DNA of 64,000 bases, taken from positions 62,001 to 126,000 of the forward strand of contig NZ_FQVA01000002.1 in assembly GCF_900129095.1 (NCBI RefSeq), in the 5' to 3' direction. The translations under genes and the position numbers were made by a program. Below, in pieces: positions 45,066-53,793 of this stretch. This DNA is from Microbulbifer donghaiensis. Its GTDB lineage: Bacteria > Pseudomonadota > Gammaproteobacteria > Pseudomonadales > Cellvibrionaceae. The stretch's first letter is position 1, and each line of letters starts with the position of its first letter. The notes beneath the pieces were generated by a model. That model did no database searches. It had not been told where the DNA came from and was given only the letters and a program-made list of their open reading frames with translations.

Positions 45066-45433
45066 CATCAAAGCCCGGAGCAGCGGAACCGCTCAGGAAA
45101 TTCCGCAGCTGTGCGACCGTCGAAAACTGGCACCAAAAATCACCACACCACCGCTGGAATAATTTTCCTCTCCATTTTTAAAAAAACCTTTCCGCCCACC
45201 GTGTCATGGACTACACACCAAATTGGCAGAAAACCCTTTAAATTTAGGTACGGTAGTACGACAAACTGGCACACAATTTATCCAGAGTTAACCGCTGGCG
45301 GCTATTTAAACCCTGCGCCTATTACACTCCATTGGGCGGTATCTTTGTAGAAAAGATTTTTACAAAGCAGACCAAACAGGTGACGTTTTATTGGCTATGC
45401 TAATGGCTGACATCAACGGAAAGGAGTTAGGGG
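45066..45433. other. AT-richer 368-bp gap with a palindrome
   Basis: There is no credible gene here. Base composition is visibly more AT-rich than the rest of the window. ACTGGCACC, TTGGCAGAA and ACTGGCACA recur near 45128, 45223 and 45265, but they do not form good sigma-54 sites. The palindrome at 45343-45367 is the main defined element. Confidence 0.5.
45343..45367. promoter_or_regulatory. 25-bp palindrome upstream of small lipoprotein gene
   Basis: CTTTGTAGAAAAGATTTTTA continues to CAAAG and is an 11-bp inverted repeat with one G-T pair around a 3-base centre. It lies about 67 bp before the lipoprotein ATG. It could be a regulator operator or an AU-rich hairpin with U-run terminating an upstream transcript. 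Confidence 0.5.
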
Positions 45434-45628
45434 ATGAATTTCACTCCAGCCAAGTACTTAATGGGAATTATCAGTGCACTGGTTTTGGCGGGTTGCTGTG
45501 CAGCGCCTGCGCCACCGGCCTCCTGCCCTCCGGGCTCTGAACAAATTCCAATGTCTATGGCCTGCCCCGCAGACGCTGACTGCTGGATGGCTTCCGACGA
45601 CGTGCGCTGCATGAAAGTGGTCAAGTAA
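45434..45628 (+). CDS. Small Cys-rich lipoprotein
   Basis: A 64-residue predicted lipoprotein with an excellent ribosome site (AAAGGAG). The signal sequence MNFTPAKYLMGIISALVLAG ends in lipobox LAGC (C21). The remaining 43 residues are Pro- and Cys-rich (CCAAPAPPASCPPGSEQIPM, then ADCWMASDDVRCMKVVK), with Cys spacing allowing two disulfides. No family was recognised. It is followed by a long inverted repeat and a terminator, so it is probably a single-gene transcript. Confidence 0.7.
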   Translation: MNFTPAKYLMGIISALVLAGCCAAPAPPASCPPGSEQIPMSMACPADADCWMASDDVRCMKVVK

Positions 45629-45649
45629 GATCAGATTGCAGCAAAAACC

Positions 45650-45765
45650 GTGTGGTGATTCATACTCAATGAGGTTTTGAAGCGCGCCGGCACACAGCGG
45701 AATGAAACAGAGCCGCAGCCGCCGCAGAAGATCTGCGAAGCATCATTGATTATGAGTCACCACAC
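45650..45765. repeat. Long-arm inverted repeat downstream of small lipoprotein
   Basis: The 23-base arms (45650-45672 and 45743-45765, GTGTGGTGATTCATACTCAA against its complement) pair with two mismatches around a 70-base GC-rich interior. It stops three bases before the terminator hairpin. It has the architecture of the other intergenic hairpins but no shared loop cassette. Confidence 0.75.
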
Positions 45766-45767
45766 CG

Positions 45768-45797
45768 AATGCCGCTTTTCGAAGCGGCATTTGTATT
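45768..45797 (+). terminator. Intrinsic terminator with TTCG tetraloop
   Basis: AATGCCGCTT and AAGCGGCATT form a 10-bp stem with a UUCG tetraloop, followed by the U-rich TGTATTTAT. It ends the small-lipoprotein transcript before pgi. Confidence 0.75.
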
Positions 45798-45971
45798 TAT
45801 GGCCTCACCGTACGACTCGCCAAAAGAATCCAGTTCCCCAGCAGTCAGACGCTGGTCGGCCGCCCCATTTACCGTTAGCATTGACCGTCAGTGCAGGCCG
45901 ACCAATCAAACGGCCTGCGATCCAGCTGCCGCAGGCCGCACCTTTCCGAAGAGCAATAAGCAACACTCACG

Positions 45972-47594
45972 ATGACAAGCGAAACCCTTGCGGTCAGCCG
46001 CACCGCCGCACTTGCCCGACTGAAATCCCATCACGACAAGCACAAGTGGTCACTGCGGGAGCTGTTTGCCGGTGACCCTCAGCGGTTCGAGCGCTTCAGC
46101 GCCGAAGCGGCAGGTCTCTTCCTGGATTACAGCAAGAATCACCTGCGCGATGACACTCTGCGGCTTTTACTGGATTACACCGACCAGATCGACCTCAGCG
46201 CGCAGATTGCCGGGCTCCTCAGCGGTGCTGCCGTCAACAACACCGAGCACCGCCCCGCCCTGCACACTGCGCTGCGCTTCCAGGGCGAGCCCCGGACTGA
46301 ACACGAGCAGGCGGTGGCTGATTGCCGCAACCAGATGCGGCAGTTCGCCGAAAAAATTCACAGTGGTGGCTGGCGCAGCTTCAGCGGCGAACCGATTCGC
46401 CACATCGTCAATATCGGTATCGGCGGTTCCGACCTGGGTCCGCGCATGGTGGTTGAAGCCCTGCGCCCCTGGCAGAGACCCGATATCTCCGTACATTTCG
46501 TGGCCAATATCGACGGTGCTGACCTGACGGATACACTGGCCGGACTGCGGGCGGAAGACACGCTGTTTATCGTCGCCTCGAAATCCTTCTCCACACTGGA
46601 AACTCTGCAGAACGCCCTGTCCGCACGCCAGTGGGTACTGGACGCCGGCTGCCGTGAAGACCAGCTGGCCCGGCATTTTGTCGCGGTCAGCAGCAATATT
46701 GTTGCGGCCCAGGATTTTGGCATCGCGGCGGAAAACATTTTCCCCATGTGGAACTGGGTGGGTGGCCGCTACTCGCTGTGGTCTGCCATCGGCCTGCCGA
46801 TAGTGCTGGCCTGCGGTTTCGAAACCTATGAACAATTACTGGCCGGCGCCCATGCGATGGATGAGCATTTCGCCACCGCCGACTTTGCCGACAACCTGCC
46901 GGTGCTGCTCGCGCTGATCCACTTCTGGTACCGCCAGTGCTGGAATGCGTCCAGCCAGGCGGTGTTGCCCTATGCCCAGAGACTCGCCAAGTTTCCCGCC
47001 TGGCTGCAGCAACTGGATATGGAGAGTCTGGGCAAGGGCGTGGACCGCGACGGGCACCACCTGCAGTACCCGAGTGGCAGTGTTATCTGGGGCACGGAGG
47101 GCAGCAACGGACAGCACTCCTTCCACCAGCTGCTGCACCAGGGCACCGACCTGATCCCCGCGGACTTTATTGCCGTCAGGGAACCGACCTCGGCGTTGAA
47201 GGAGCAGCATCAGTGGCTGCTGGCCTGCTGTATCAGCCAGAGCCAGGCCCTGCTGCGCGGCAAGAGCCTGCAGGAGGCCCGCCAGGAGCTGGAGCAACAG
47301 GGCTATACCCACCGCGAGGCCCACGCGCTGGCACCGCACAAAGTGGTACCCGGCAACCGGCCGAGCAACACGCTGATTATGGAGCGACTGGATCCATTTA
47401 ACCTCGGCGCGCTGCTGGCCCTCTACGAACACAAGGTATTTGTCGGCGGCTGCCTGCTGGGTATCAATCCGTTCGATCAGTGGGGCGTGGAGCTGGGCAA
47501 ACTGCTCGGGGCACAGATTCACGCGGCGATCGGCGGCGAGGCGCCGCAAGACTGGGACGGCTCGACCCGCAACCTGCTCGAGCGACTCCTGTAA
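45972..47594 (+). CDS. pgi: Glucose-6-phosphate isomerase
   Basis: A 540-residue isomerase interconverting glucose-6-phosphate and fructose-6-phosphate. The sugar-phosphate site is in VNIGIGGSDLGPRMV and ASKSFSTLETLQNA. The PGI signature with the catalytic glutamate and histidine is WGTEGSNGQHSFHQLLHQG, and the C-terminal signature NPFDQWGVELGKLL is present. Length fits the bacterial PGI group. It is convergent with marC, only 29 bp apart. No other glycolytic gene is adjacent. Confidence 0.97.
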   Translation: MTSETLAVSRTAALARLKSHHDKHKWSLRELFAGDPQRFERFSAEAAGLFLDYSKNHLRDDTLRLLLDYTDQIDLSAQIAGLLSGAAVNNTEHRPALHTALRFQGEPRTEHEQAVADCRNQMRQFAEKIHSGGWRSFSGEPIRHIVNIGIGGSDLGPRMVVEALRPWQRPDISVHFVANIDGADLTDTLAGLRAEDTLFIVASKSFSTLETLQNALSARQWVLDAGCREDQLARHFVAVSSNIVAAQDFGIAAENIFPMWNWVGGRYSLWSAIGLPIVLACGFETYEQLLAGAHAMDEHFATADFADNLPVLLALIHFWYRQCWNASSQAVLPYAQRLAKFPAWLQQLDMESLGKGVDRDGHHLQYPSGSVIWGTEGSNGQHSFHQLLHQGTDLIPADFIAVREPTSALKEQHQWLLACCISQSQALLRGKSLQEARQELEQQGYTHREAHALAPHKVVPGNRPSNTLIMERLDPFNLGALLALYEHKVFVGGCLLGINPFDQWGVELGKLLGAQIHAAIGGEAPQDWDGSTRNLLERLL

Positions 47595-47623
47595 TTTCGC
47601 GCAGTTACCAGGGCCTGTAGACA

Positions 47624-48265
47624 CTAAGGCGCTGTTGGACTTCCCATTAGCGCCAGCCATCTCTCGATTCCCTTCAGGATCATATCCACCGCAAACGAGC
47701 CGGTGAACAGCGCCGTGATGCGCCCCGCCACCTCGACATATTTCCTGACATAGCGCTCCTGACGGGTCTGCACCCAGTCGTAGAGCATCTTCAGCAGAAT
47801 CAGGGAAACCAGCGCGGCGGCCATCGCCAGGGTAATGGCCGCCGAGCCCCCTACGGCGCCCAGGCGGCTGCCGGCCAGGACGCTGGCACTGATGGTGCCC
47901 GGTCCGACAATAAATGGCATGGCGATAGCACCCGCCACTTCCTGCGAATGCAGGTTGATACTTTGAATCGGCGAACCGACGCCGAGGGTCAGGCGAATAC
48001 CGATAATCAGGAACGTAATGCCGCCGAAGATCAGAAAGGCGAGAAAGCGCACCTGCAACACCTGATCGAATATCACTTCGCCAAACCACGCGAACAGCAA
48101 AAATACCGACAGACTGATCAGGAAGGCGCGCAGCAGCAGGCCGGAAAAAACCTTCAAATCCAGCCCGCGGATCAGGTCGAGCAGATAGACGCTCAGGATA
48201 AATGGGTTGAGCAGGACGAGCAGCAGCAGAAAGGATTTATTGAACTGCTCCAGGTCCAGTTCCAT
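47624..48265 (-). CDS. MarC family (UPF0056) inner-membrane protein
   Basis: A 213-residue protein with six membrane helices. The family signature NPFILSVYLLDLIRG is near residue 20, and PFIVGPGTISASVL in the middle of the protein is the hallmark MarC loop. The physiological role of MarC proteins is unsettled; the old link to multiple antibiotic resistance was withdrawn. The gene is 18 bp after the slipin gene, suggesting an nfeD-slipin-marC operon. Confidence 0.9.
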   Translation of the reverse strand: MELDLEQFNKSFLLLLVLLNPFILSVYLLDLIRGLDLKVFSGLLLRAFLISLSVFLLFAWFGEVIFDQVLQVRFLAFLIFGGITFLIIGIRLTLGVGSPIQSINLHSQEVAGAIAMPFIVGPGTISASVLAGSRLGAVGGSAAITLAMAAALVSLILLKMLYDWVQTRQERYVRKYVEVAGRITALFTGSFAVDMILKGIERWLALMGSPTAP

Positions 48266-48283
48266 TGCCGCTCACTCGGTCTG

Positions 48284-49045
48284 TCAGGATTTTTCCGCCG
48301 CCATCTGTTTCATCAGCGGCTGGATCAGGTCCAGCGGCAGCGGGAATACAATCGTGGAATTCTTTTCGCCGGCTATATCGATCAGTGTCTGCATATAGCG
48401 CAGGGTGATGGCGTTAGGGTTTTTCGACAGCTGGTCCGCGGCCTCGGTGAGTTTTACCGCGGCCTGGGCCTCACCCTCCGCGTGAATCACTTTGGCACGC
48501 CGCGAGCGCTCCGCCTCCGCCTGCTTGGCGATCGCGCGGATCATGCTCTCGTCCAGGTCGATATGCTTGATCTCGACATTGGTGACCTTTACGCCCCAGG
48601 CATCGGTCTGCTCATCGAGAATCTTCTGGATATCCACGTTGAGCTTGTCGCGCTCGGACAGCATTTCGTCCAACTCGTGCTTGCCGAGCACCGACCGCAG
48701 GGTGGTCTGGGACAGCTGGCTCACCGCCTCGTGATAGTGCTCCACGTTGATGATCGCGGACTGCGGGTTGACCACCCGGTAGTAGACCACCGCGTTGACC
48801 TTGACCGAGACGTTGTCCTTGCTGATTACATCCTGGGTCGGCACATCCATCACCACCGTGCGCAAATCCACCCGCTCCATCGTCTGGATTATCGGAATGA
48901 TAATAATCAGGCCGGGTCCCTTTACCGCCTGGAAGCGCCCGAGGAAAAACACCACGGCCCGCTCGTATTCCCGCAGGATACGAATGGCATACATCAGCAG
49001 CAGAACCACTGCTGCGACCAGTAACCCCATAAAGTAACTGACCAT
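48284..49045 (-). CDS. Slipin/stomatin-type SPFH protein
   Basis: A 253-residue SPFH protein. It has an N-terminal membrane helix ([19 protein letters not shown]), then the SPFH/PHB domain ([40 protein letters not shown]) and a C-terminal coiled coil ([20 protein letters not shown]). Slipins oligomerise at membranes and pair with NfeD-type proteases, encoded 37 bp upstream. In Pyrococcus the NfeD homologue cleaves the slipin C-terminus, which ends here in [20 protein letters not shown] precedes the ATG. Confidence 0.93.
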   Translation of the reverse strand: MVSYFMGLLVAAVVLLLMYAIRILREYERAVVFFLGRFQAVKGPGLIIIIPIIQTMERVDLRTVVMDVPTQDVISKDNVSVKVNAVVYYRVVNPQSAIINVEHYHEAVSQLSQTTLRSVLGKHELDEMLSERDKLNVDIQKILDEQTDAWGVKVTNVEIKHIDLDESMIRAIAKQAEAERSRRAKVIHAEGEAQAAVKLTEAADQLSKNPNAITLRYMQTLIDIAGEKNSTIVFPLPLDLIQPLMKQMAAEKS

Positions 49046-49082
49046 TCCGAACTCTCCTTATTTCGTTATTCCGTTGCGTTTG

Positions 49083-50507
49083 TTATCCCGGTTCCACGCG
49101 CAGGAACAGCCCGTGCTGCTCCACCACCTTGACCCGCTGCCCCGGCTGCAGCGGCTGGTCGCAGCGCGCCTGCCAGATTTCACCGTCCAGGTGCACCAAT
49201 ACATCGCCGTCCTGGATACCACTGACAATCGCTGTGCGCCCCACCAGGGCATTCTCGATCGCGACACGCGGCTTGCGCAGGCTCTTGCCCACCGCCATCA
49301 ATATCCCGAGCAGCGCCAGCCCGCTGACACCGGCAATGGCGCCGATCAGTTTGCGCGACACCTGCATGCCCGGCACATCCGTATCGATCAGCATCACCGA
49401 GCCGATCACCAGCGCGATCACGCCACCGATACCGAGAGCGCCGAAACTCGGCATAAAAACTTCCGCGACGATCAGCAGTGCGCCGACAATAATCAGTGCC
49501 AGCCCGGCGTAATTGATGGGCAGCACCTGCAGTGCATAGAAGGCCAGTAACAGGCAGATGATGCCGACGATCCCCGGCACCAGTGCGCCCGGGTTGTAAC
49601 CCTCGAAAATGAGGCCGTAAATACCGATCAACAACAGAATATAGGCTATCTGTGGGTTGGTGATCAGGGCCAGGATTTCGTTGCGCCAGTCCGGCTCGTA
49701 GGATTCCAGTGGCAGTTCGGCAATACTGGGGGAAATAGCAAGTTCTCCCTCTGCCAGGGCCACCTTGCGCCCGGCCACCTGCTTCAGTAGGTCCTCGTTA
49801 TTCCCGGCCACTATGTCGATGACATTCTCTTCCAGCGCCTCGGTAGCCGTCAGGGTGGCCGCCTCGCGCACGGCCTTTTCCGCCCAGTCCGCATTGCGGT
49901 TGTGGCGCCTGGCCAGGCCGCGGATATAGGCCACCGAATCGTTCACCATCTTGCGTTCCATCGCGGTGCCGGAGGCTGGCGAGTCCTTTTTCTCGCCGTT
50001 TTTCCCCTCTTTGTCTTCCGTACTTTCTCCGCCTTTTTCTCCACTGGGTTTGTCGTCCGGTTGCTCGCCTGGCGCACCCGGCATGCCCCCCATCTGCACC
50101 GGAGTTGCCGCACCGAGCGTAGTGGCAGGCGTCATCGCGGCGATATGGCTCGCATAAAGGATATAGGTGCCGGCACTGGCGGCGCGGGCACCGGCAGGAT
50201 GCACATAGGTAACGATGGGCACCGGCGAGGCGAGGATATGCTGGATGATATCGCGGGTGGCGGCATCGAGGCCGCCGGGAGTATCCATCTGCAGCACGAT
50301 CAGCTGCGCGCCCTTTTCTTCGGCCTCTTCGGTGGCGCGGACGAAATAATCCGTGGTGGCGGGCCCTATGGGCCCGTCGATGGATAGCAGGGCCACATGG
50401 GGGCGTTCGATTGGCTGCGCGGCGGCGAGCGCCGCCAGCGCAACCAACAACAGGGTAAAACAAACCGGCAGCCGCCGGCGCGACCACAATGAATTCCGAT
50501 TCGGCAT
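49083..50507 (-). CDS. NfeD family membrane serine protease (STOPP type)
   Basis: A 474-residue long-form NfeD. It starts with a signal sequence (VCFTLLLVALAALAAAQP). The ClpP-like protease domain (about 40-230) has the nucleophile serine in GARAASAGTYILYASHIAAM. A Gly/Lys/Glu-rich insertion (about 145-175) precedes HNRNADWAEKAVREAA, which contains the catalytic-lysine region. Four to five membrane helices follow (about 285-400), then a C-terminal OB-fold (about 415-474). It is the expected partner of the adjacent slipin gene in membrane quality control. Confidence 0.93.
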   Translation of the reverse strand: MPNRNSLWSRRRLPVCFTLLLVALAALAAAQPIERPHVALLSIDGPIGPATTDYFVRATEEAEEKGAQLIVLQMDTPGGLDAATRDIIQHILASPVPIVTYVHPAGARAASAGTYILYASHIAAMTPATTLGAATPVQMGGMPGAPGEQPDDKPSGEKGGESTEDKEGKNGEKKDSPASGTAMERKMVNDSVAYIRGLARRHNRNADWAEKAVREAATLTATEALEENVIDIVAGNNEDLLKQVAGRKVALAEGELAISPSIAELPLESYEPDWRNEILALITNPQIAYILLLIGIYGLIFEGYNPGALVPGIVGIICLLLAFYALQVLPINYAGLALIIVGALLIVAEVFMPSFGALGIGGVIALVIGSVMLIDTDVPGMQVSRKLIGAIAGVSGLALLGILMAVGKSLRKPRVAIENALVGRTAIVSGIQDGDVLVHLDGEIWQARCDQPLQPGQRVKVVEQHGLFLRVEPG

Positions 50508-50604
50508 GGCGTCAATCCTGGATACAGGAGAAGCGATAAAACCAGCCTAACAGATTGTCGCGAAAGCGGCGGCGCCCATCAGCTGTTCGCGACGGTTGTC
50601 GCCA

Positions 50605-52296
50605 TCAAAGCGCCGCGCGCACAGGCTCCGGCAGCACAAGTACCCGCGAGACACCGCGCCCGCTGGACTGGGATGCCGCCTCCAGCTCGTCACCGTGAGC
50701 GACTATCACCTGCAGGTCTCCAAATCCATCTTGCTCCAGCTGATATCCCATGGCCTGCAGTGTCTTGTTCACCTCGGCGTCGAGACCACCCTGGTGGCGA
50801 ATATGGTCTCTGGGCCACAACTGGTGATGGAATCGCGGCGTATCCACGGCGCGCTGCGCGTCCATACCGAACTCGACCACATTGAGCATCGACTGGTAAA
50901 CGCTGGTGATGATTGTGGTGCCGCCGGGAGAGCCGGTCACCATTTTCACCGCGCCGTTTTCCAGCAGCATGGTCGGCGACATCGATGACAGCATGCGCTT
51001 GCCCGGGTGCACTGCGTTGGCCGCACCACCGAGCGCGCCGAAGGCATTGGGCACCCCCGGCTTAGCGCTGAAATCGTCCATCTCGTCGTTGAGCAGAAAA
51101 CCGGCCCCCTCGACCACGACACCGGAGCCGAAACTCAGGTTGATGGTAGTGGTGTTGGAAACCGCGTTGCCCCAGCGATCGACGATGGAGAAGTGCGTGG
51201 TCTCCTCGCTCTCCGGCAATCCGGGCACTACTGCCGGTGTCGGGGAAATGGCGGCGAGATTGAGCTCCCGGCTGCGCTGCGCCAGGTAGTCGTCATCCAG
51301 CAGGCGCGCCACCGGGACCGGGTGGAAATCCGGGTCGCCGAGGTATTCGGCCCGATCGGCGAAAACCCGCTTGCCCACTTCCGCCAGCAGGTGCACATAC
51401 TCGGCGCTGTTGTGTGTGGGAACCTGCCCCTCGAGTACACCATCGCGCACCCGGTCGTACATCTTCAGCCACTGGATGACGGCAATGCCGCCGGAACTCG
51501 GCGGCGGTGCAGAGACGATGCGGTAGCCGCGCCAGTCGGCCATCAGCGGCCGGCGCCATTTGGCCCGGTAATCGAGCAGATCCTTTTCCGTGATCAGGCC
51601 GCCGTTATCGCGCATAAAGTCCGCAATCAAGCGGGCCGTTTCGCCGCGGTAAAAGCCCTCAGCGCCGCGGTCGCGGATACGCGCCAGGGTGGTAGCCAGC
51701 TCCGGCTGGCGAAACAGCTTGCCGGCCCTGAGCTCACCGAAATAATCGGAGAAATTGACCGACGGATGATGTTCTTCCACATAGGTGGCAAATTCTTCGG
51801 CTTCGCGCGCCAGCGGCTCCGGCACCACAAAACCTTTTTCCGCCAGGGTCACCGCCGGCTGCACCAACGCAGCCCAGGGCATGGAACCGTGGCGCTGGTG
51901 CGCCTGCCACATCCCCTGCACAGTGCCGGGCACACCCGAGGCCAGGGAGCCGAACAGGGACAGGTCCGGCACCACTTCCCCGTCGTCATCGAGATACATG
52001 TCCCGATGTGCGGCCGCGGGCGCCACCTCGCGGTAATCGAGGAATTCCTGTTCGCCGTCCTTGTGGATCAGCATAAAGCCGCCACCTCCGATATTGCCCG
52101 CCTCCGGCAGCGTCACGGCAAGGACAAACTGCGCGGCGACGGCGGCATCCACGGCATTGCCGCCGCTCTGTAAAATCTGCGCAGCCACTTCGGCACTGAA
52201 CGCATCGGGCATGGCCACGGCGGCCCGGCGCTCTTCGGCTTGGGCCAGTGATGCAACGGCAAACAGGAAAAGGAGACTGAAAAGGATGGTGCGCAC
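50605..52296 (-). CDS. ggt: Gamma-glutamyltransferase
   Basis: A 563-residue periplasmic N-terminal-nucleophile enzyme that cleaves glutathione and other gamma-glutamyl compounds. A signal peptide (TILFSLLFLFAVASLAQA) follows the GTG start, which is preceded by AAGGAATT. Autoprocessing occurs before the catalytic Thr in ESEETTHFSIVDRWGNAVSN, giving large and small subunits. LLNDEMDDFS and TGSPGGTTIITSV bind substrate. Length and order are normal. It is preceded by a 245-bp gap with only weak hairpins. Confidence 0.96.
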   Translation of the reverse strand: MRTILFSLLFLFAVASLAQAEERRAAVAMPDAFSAEVAAQILQSGGNAVDAAVAAQFVLAVTLPEAGNIGGGGFMLIHKDGEQEFLDYREVAPAAAHRDMYLDDDGEVVPDLSLFGSLASGVPGTVQGMWQAHQRHGSMPWAALVQPAVTLAEKGFVVPEPLAREAEEFATYVEEHHPSVNFSDYFGELRAGKLFRQPELATTLARIRDRGAEGFYRGETARLIADFMRDNGGLITEKDLLDYRAKWRRPLMADWRGYRIVSAPPPSSGGIAVIQWLKMYDRVRDGVLEGQVPTHNSAEYVHLLAEVGKRVFADRAEYLGDPDFHPVPVARLLDDDYLAQRSRELNLAAISPTPAVVPGLPESEETTHFSIVDRWGNAVSNTTTINLSFGSGVVVEGAGFLLNDEMDDFSAKPGVPNAFGALGGAANAVHPGKRMLSSMSPTMLLENGAVKMVTGSPGGTTIITSVYQSMLNVVEFGMDAQRAVDTPRFHHQLWPRDHIRHQGGLDAEVNKTLQAMGYQLEQDGFGDLQVIVAHGDELEAASQSSGRGVSRVLVLPEPVRAAL

Positions 52297-52541
52297 GCGG
52301 AATTCCTTTTTTGTTTTTCTGCCAAGCTAACCCTGCCGGCCGGCAAACGCAACGATTGCGGCCAGCGGGGTTTGCCTACCGGACCGATCGGCAAACAATG
52401 ACCGCGCTTGTGACAGGGCTGAATGGTGGGAGCTAGTGCACTACTCCCTTGCGGGAAGGCGTCGCCCGATACGCTTACCGGGACTTTTGACCGCTACCCC
52501 TGCGCCAACTCGGCGACGGGGGTAGCGAACAGGAGAGAGGC
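52297..52541. other. 245-bp gap between pyrB and ggt with two small hairpins
   Basis: There is no gene here. An almost perfect palindrome GGGAGCTAGTGCACTACTCCC (52429-52449, one bulged base) and a hairpin with arms GCTACCCC and GGGGTAGC (about 52494-52528) just after the pyrB stop are visible. Neither has a U-run. Confidence 0.45.
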
Positions 52542-53558
52542 TTAGACTGGCGTGCGGCGCACGTGCCAGCGCACTTCGTGGGAGTACTGATCGACCTTGC
52601 CTTCCACCCCCAGCAGCAGCGCGAACAGCGCCATGCGTACCAGCAGGCCGTTGTCGGTCTGGCGAAAAATCGCCAGGCTCGGGTGTTCGTTCAGGTCGGT
52701 GTCCAGCTCGTTGGCCTCTGCGCGGGAGTCCCGCGGCAGCGGATGCATGATGACCGTGTTCGGCTGTGCGTGGCGGGTAAAGATTTCGCGGTTCAGACGG
52801 AAACGACCGCGGTACAGGTTGGCCTCTTCCTGGGAGGCGAAGCGCTCTTCCTGAATCCGCGTGGAGTAGACGATATCCACGTGGGAGATAGAGGCTTCCA
52901 GCTCATCAGACACGCTAACCTTGTGGCCGGCCGCGCGCAGTTTTTCCACCACATCTTCCGGCATCGCCAGCTCCGGCGGCGACACCAATACAATTTGTAC
53001 ATTGCTGAACAGGCACAGCAGTTTGCACAGCGAGTGGACGGTGCGGCCGTATTTGAGGTCGCCGATCATGGCGATACGGAACTCATCCAGGGAGCGACCG
53101 TGCGCTTCCAGCTCCTTGCGAATGGTGTAGAGATCCAGCAGTGCCTGGGTCGGGTGCTCGTTGGCCCCGTCGCCGCCATTGACCACCGGCACCCGGCTCG
53201 CGGCGGCAAACTCGGCCACGGAACCTTCCTGCGGGTGGCGCATGCAGATGACGTCGCTATAGCCGGACAGTACCCGCGCCGTGTCGTACAGGGATTCGCC
53301 CTTGGCCATGGCGCTGGCGGTAATGCCGACGGTTTCGCGCACGGTGCCGCCGAGCAGGTTGAATGCAGAACCGAAGCTGAGTCGGGTGCGGGTGCTGGGC
53401 TCGAGGAACATATTGCCGAGAATGGCCCCCTCCAGCACGCGGGTAACCTTCTCGCGGCGGGCGTAGGGGACCATGGTGTCCGCCACGGCGAAGACACGGT
53501 CGATATCACCGCGCTCGAACTGGCTGACGGAAAGGATATTGGCTCCGATAAAGTCCAT
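52542..53558 (-). CDS. pyrB: Aspartate carbamoyltransferase catalytic subunit
   Basis: A 338-residue enzyme of pyrimidine synthesis that makes carbamoyl-aspartate. The start is set at MDFIGANILSVSQFERGDID, with GGAG eight bases upstream; a 17-codon extension is rejected. The carbamoyl-phosphate loop is FLEPSTRTRLSFGSAFN, and other conserved segments are HPTQALLDLYTI and IMHPLPRDS. It is somewhat longer than E. coli PyrB (311). No pyrI regulatory or pyrC-like gene is adjacent. Confidence 0.95.
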   Translation of the reverse strand: MDFIGANILSVSQFERGDIDRVFAVADTMVPYARREKVTRVLEGAILGNMFLEPSTRTRLSFGSAFNLLGGTVRETVGITASAMAKGESLYDTARVLSGYSDVICMRHPQEGSVAEFAAASRVPVVNGGDGANEHPTQALLDLYTIRKELEAHGRSLDEFRIAMIGDLKYGRTVHSLCKLLCLFSNVQIVLVSPPELAMPEDVVEKLRAAGHKVSVSDELEASISHVDIVYSTRIQEERFASQEEANLYRGRFRLNREIFTRHAQPNTVIMHPLPRDSRAEANELDTDLNEHPSLAIFRQTDNGLLVRMALFALLLGVEGKVDQYSHEVRWHVRRTPV

Positions 53559-53686
53559 TGTTACTCCAGTGATTGCGCCTTGTGGGCGCCAGTCTTTAGC
53601 GGGTGGCATTCTACTCGGGTGCCGGCAAAGCGCCTAGCGGCACGGGCCACAGCGACCCCGAACCCTACTTTTCCGGGTCCCGGGGC

Positions 53687-53762
53687 GGCGCCGCTGCCGG
53701 GAGCCGCCTGTTCAACAGCCTGATCGGCAATTGTTTCTCAGACGGCTCCCGGCAGCGGCGCC
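53687..53762 (-). repeat. Class I intergenic hairpin (sbcB-pyrB gap)
   Basis: Perfect 20-base arms (53687-53706 and 53743-53762, GGCGCCGCTGCCGGGAGCCG). The 36-base loop shares TCAACAGC, then GATCGGCAATTGTTTC, with the loop of the copy at 2924-2999. The arms of the two copies differ (GGCG against GGCC near the end) but each is fully paired, indicating compensatory change. The minus-strand flank GGATGCGAAGG is shared. Confidence 0.85.
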
Positions 53763-53793
53763 TTCGCATCCGGTTTCAGTGCGCTGATTTGGA

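Noticed and set aside
45100..45300. Sigma-54 promoters from the recurring CTGGCAC motifs
   Set aside because: The required TGC element at the right spacing is missing in each case.
45111..45350. 79-codon open frame in the AT-rich gap
   Set aside because: No ribosome site and no protein-like features; it overlaps the 25-bp palindrome.
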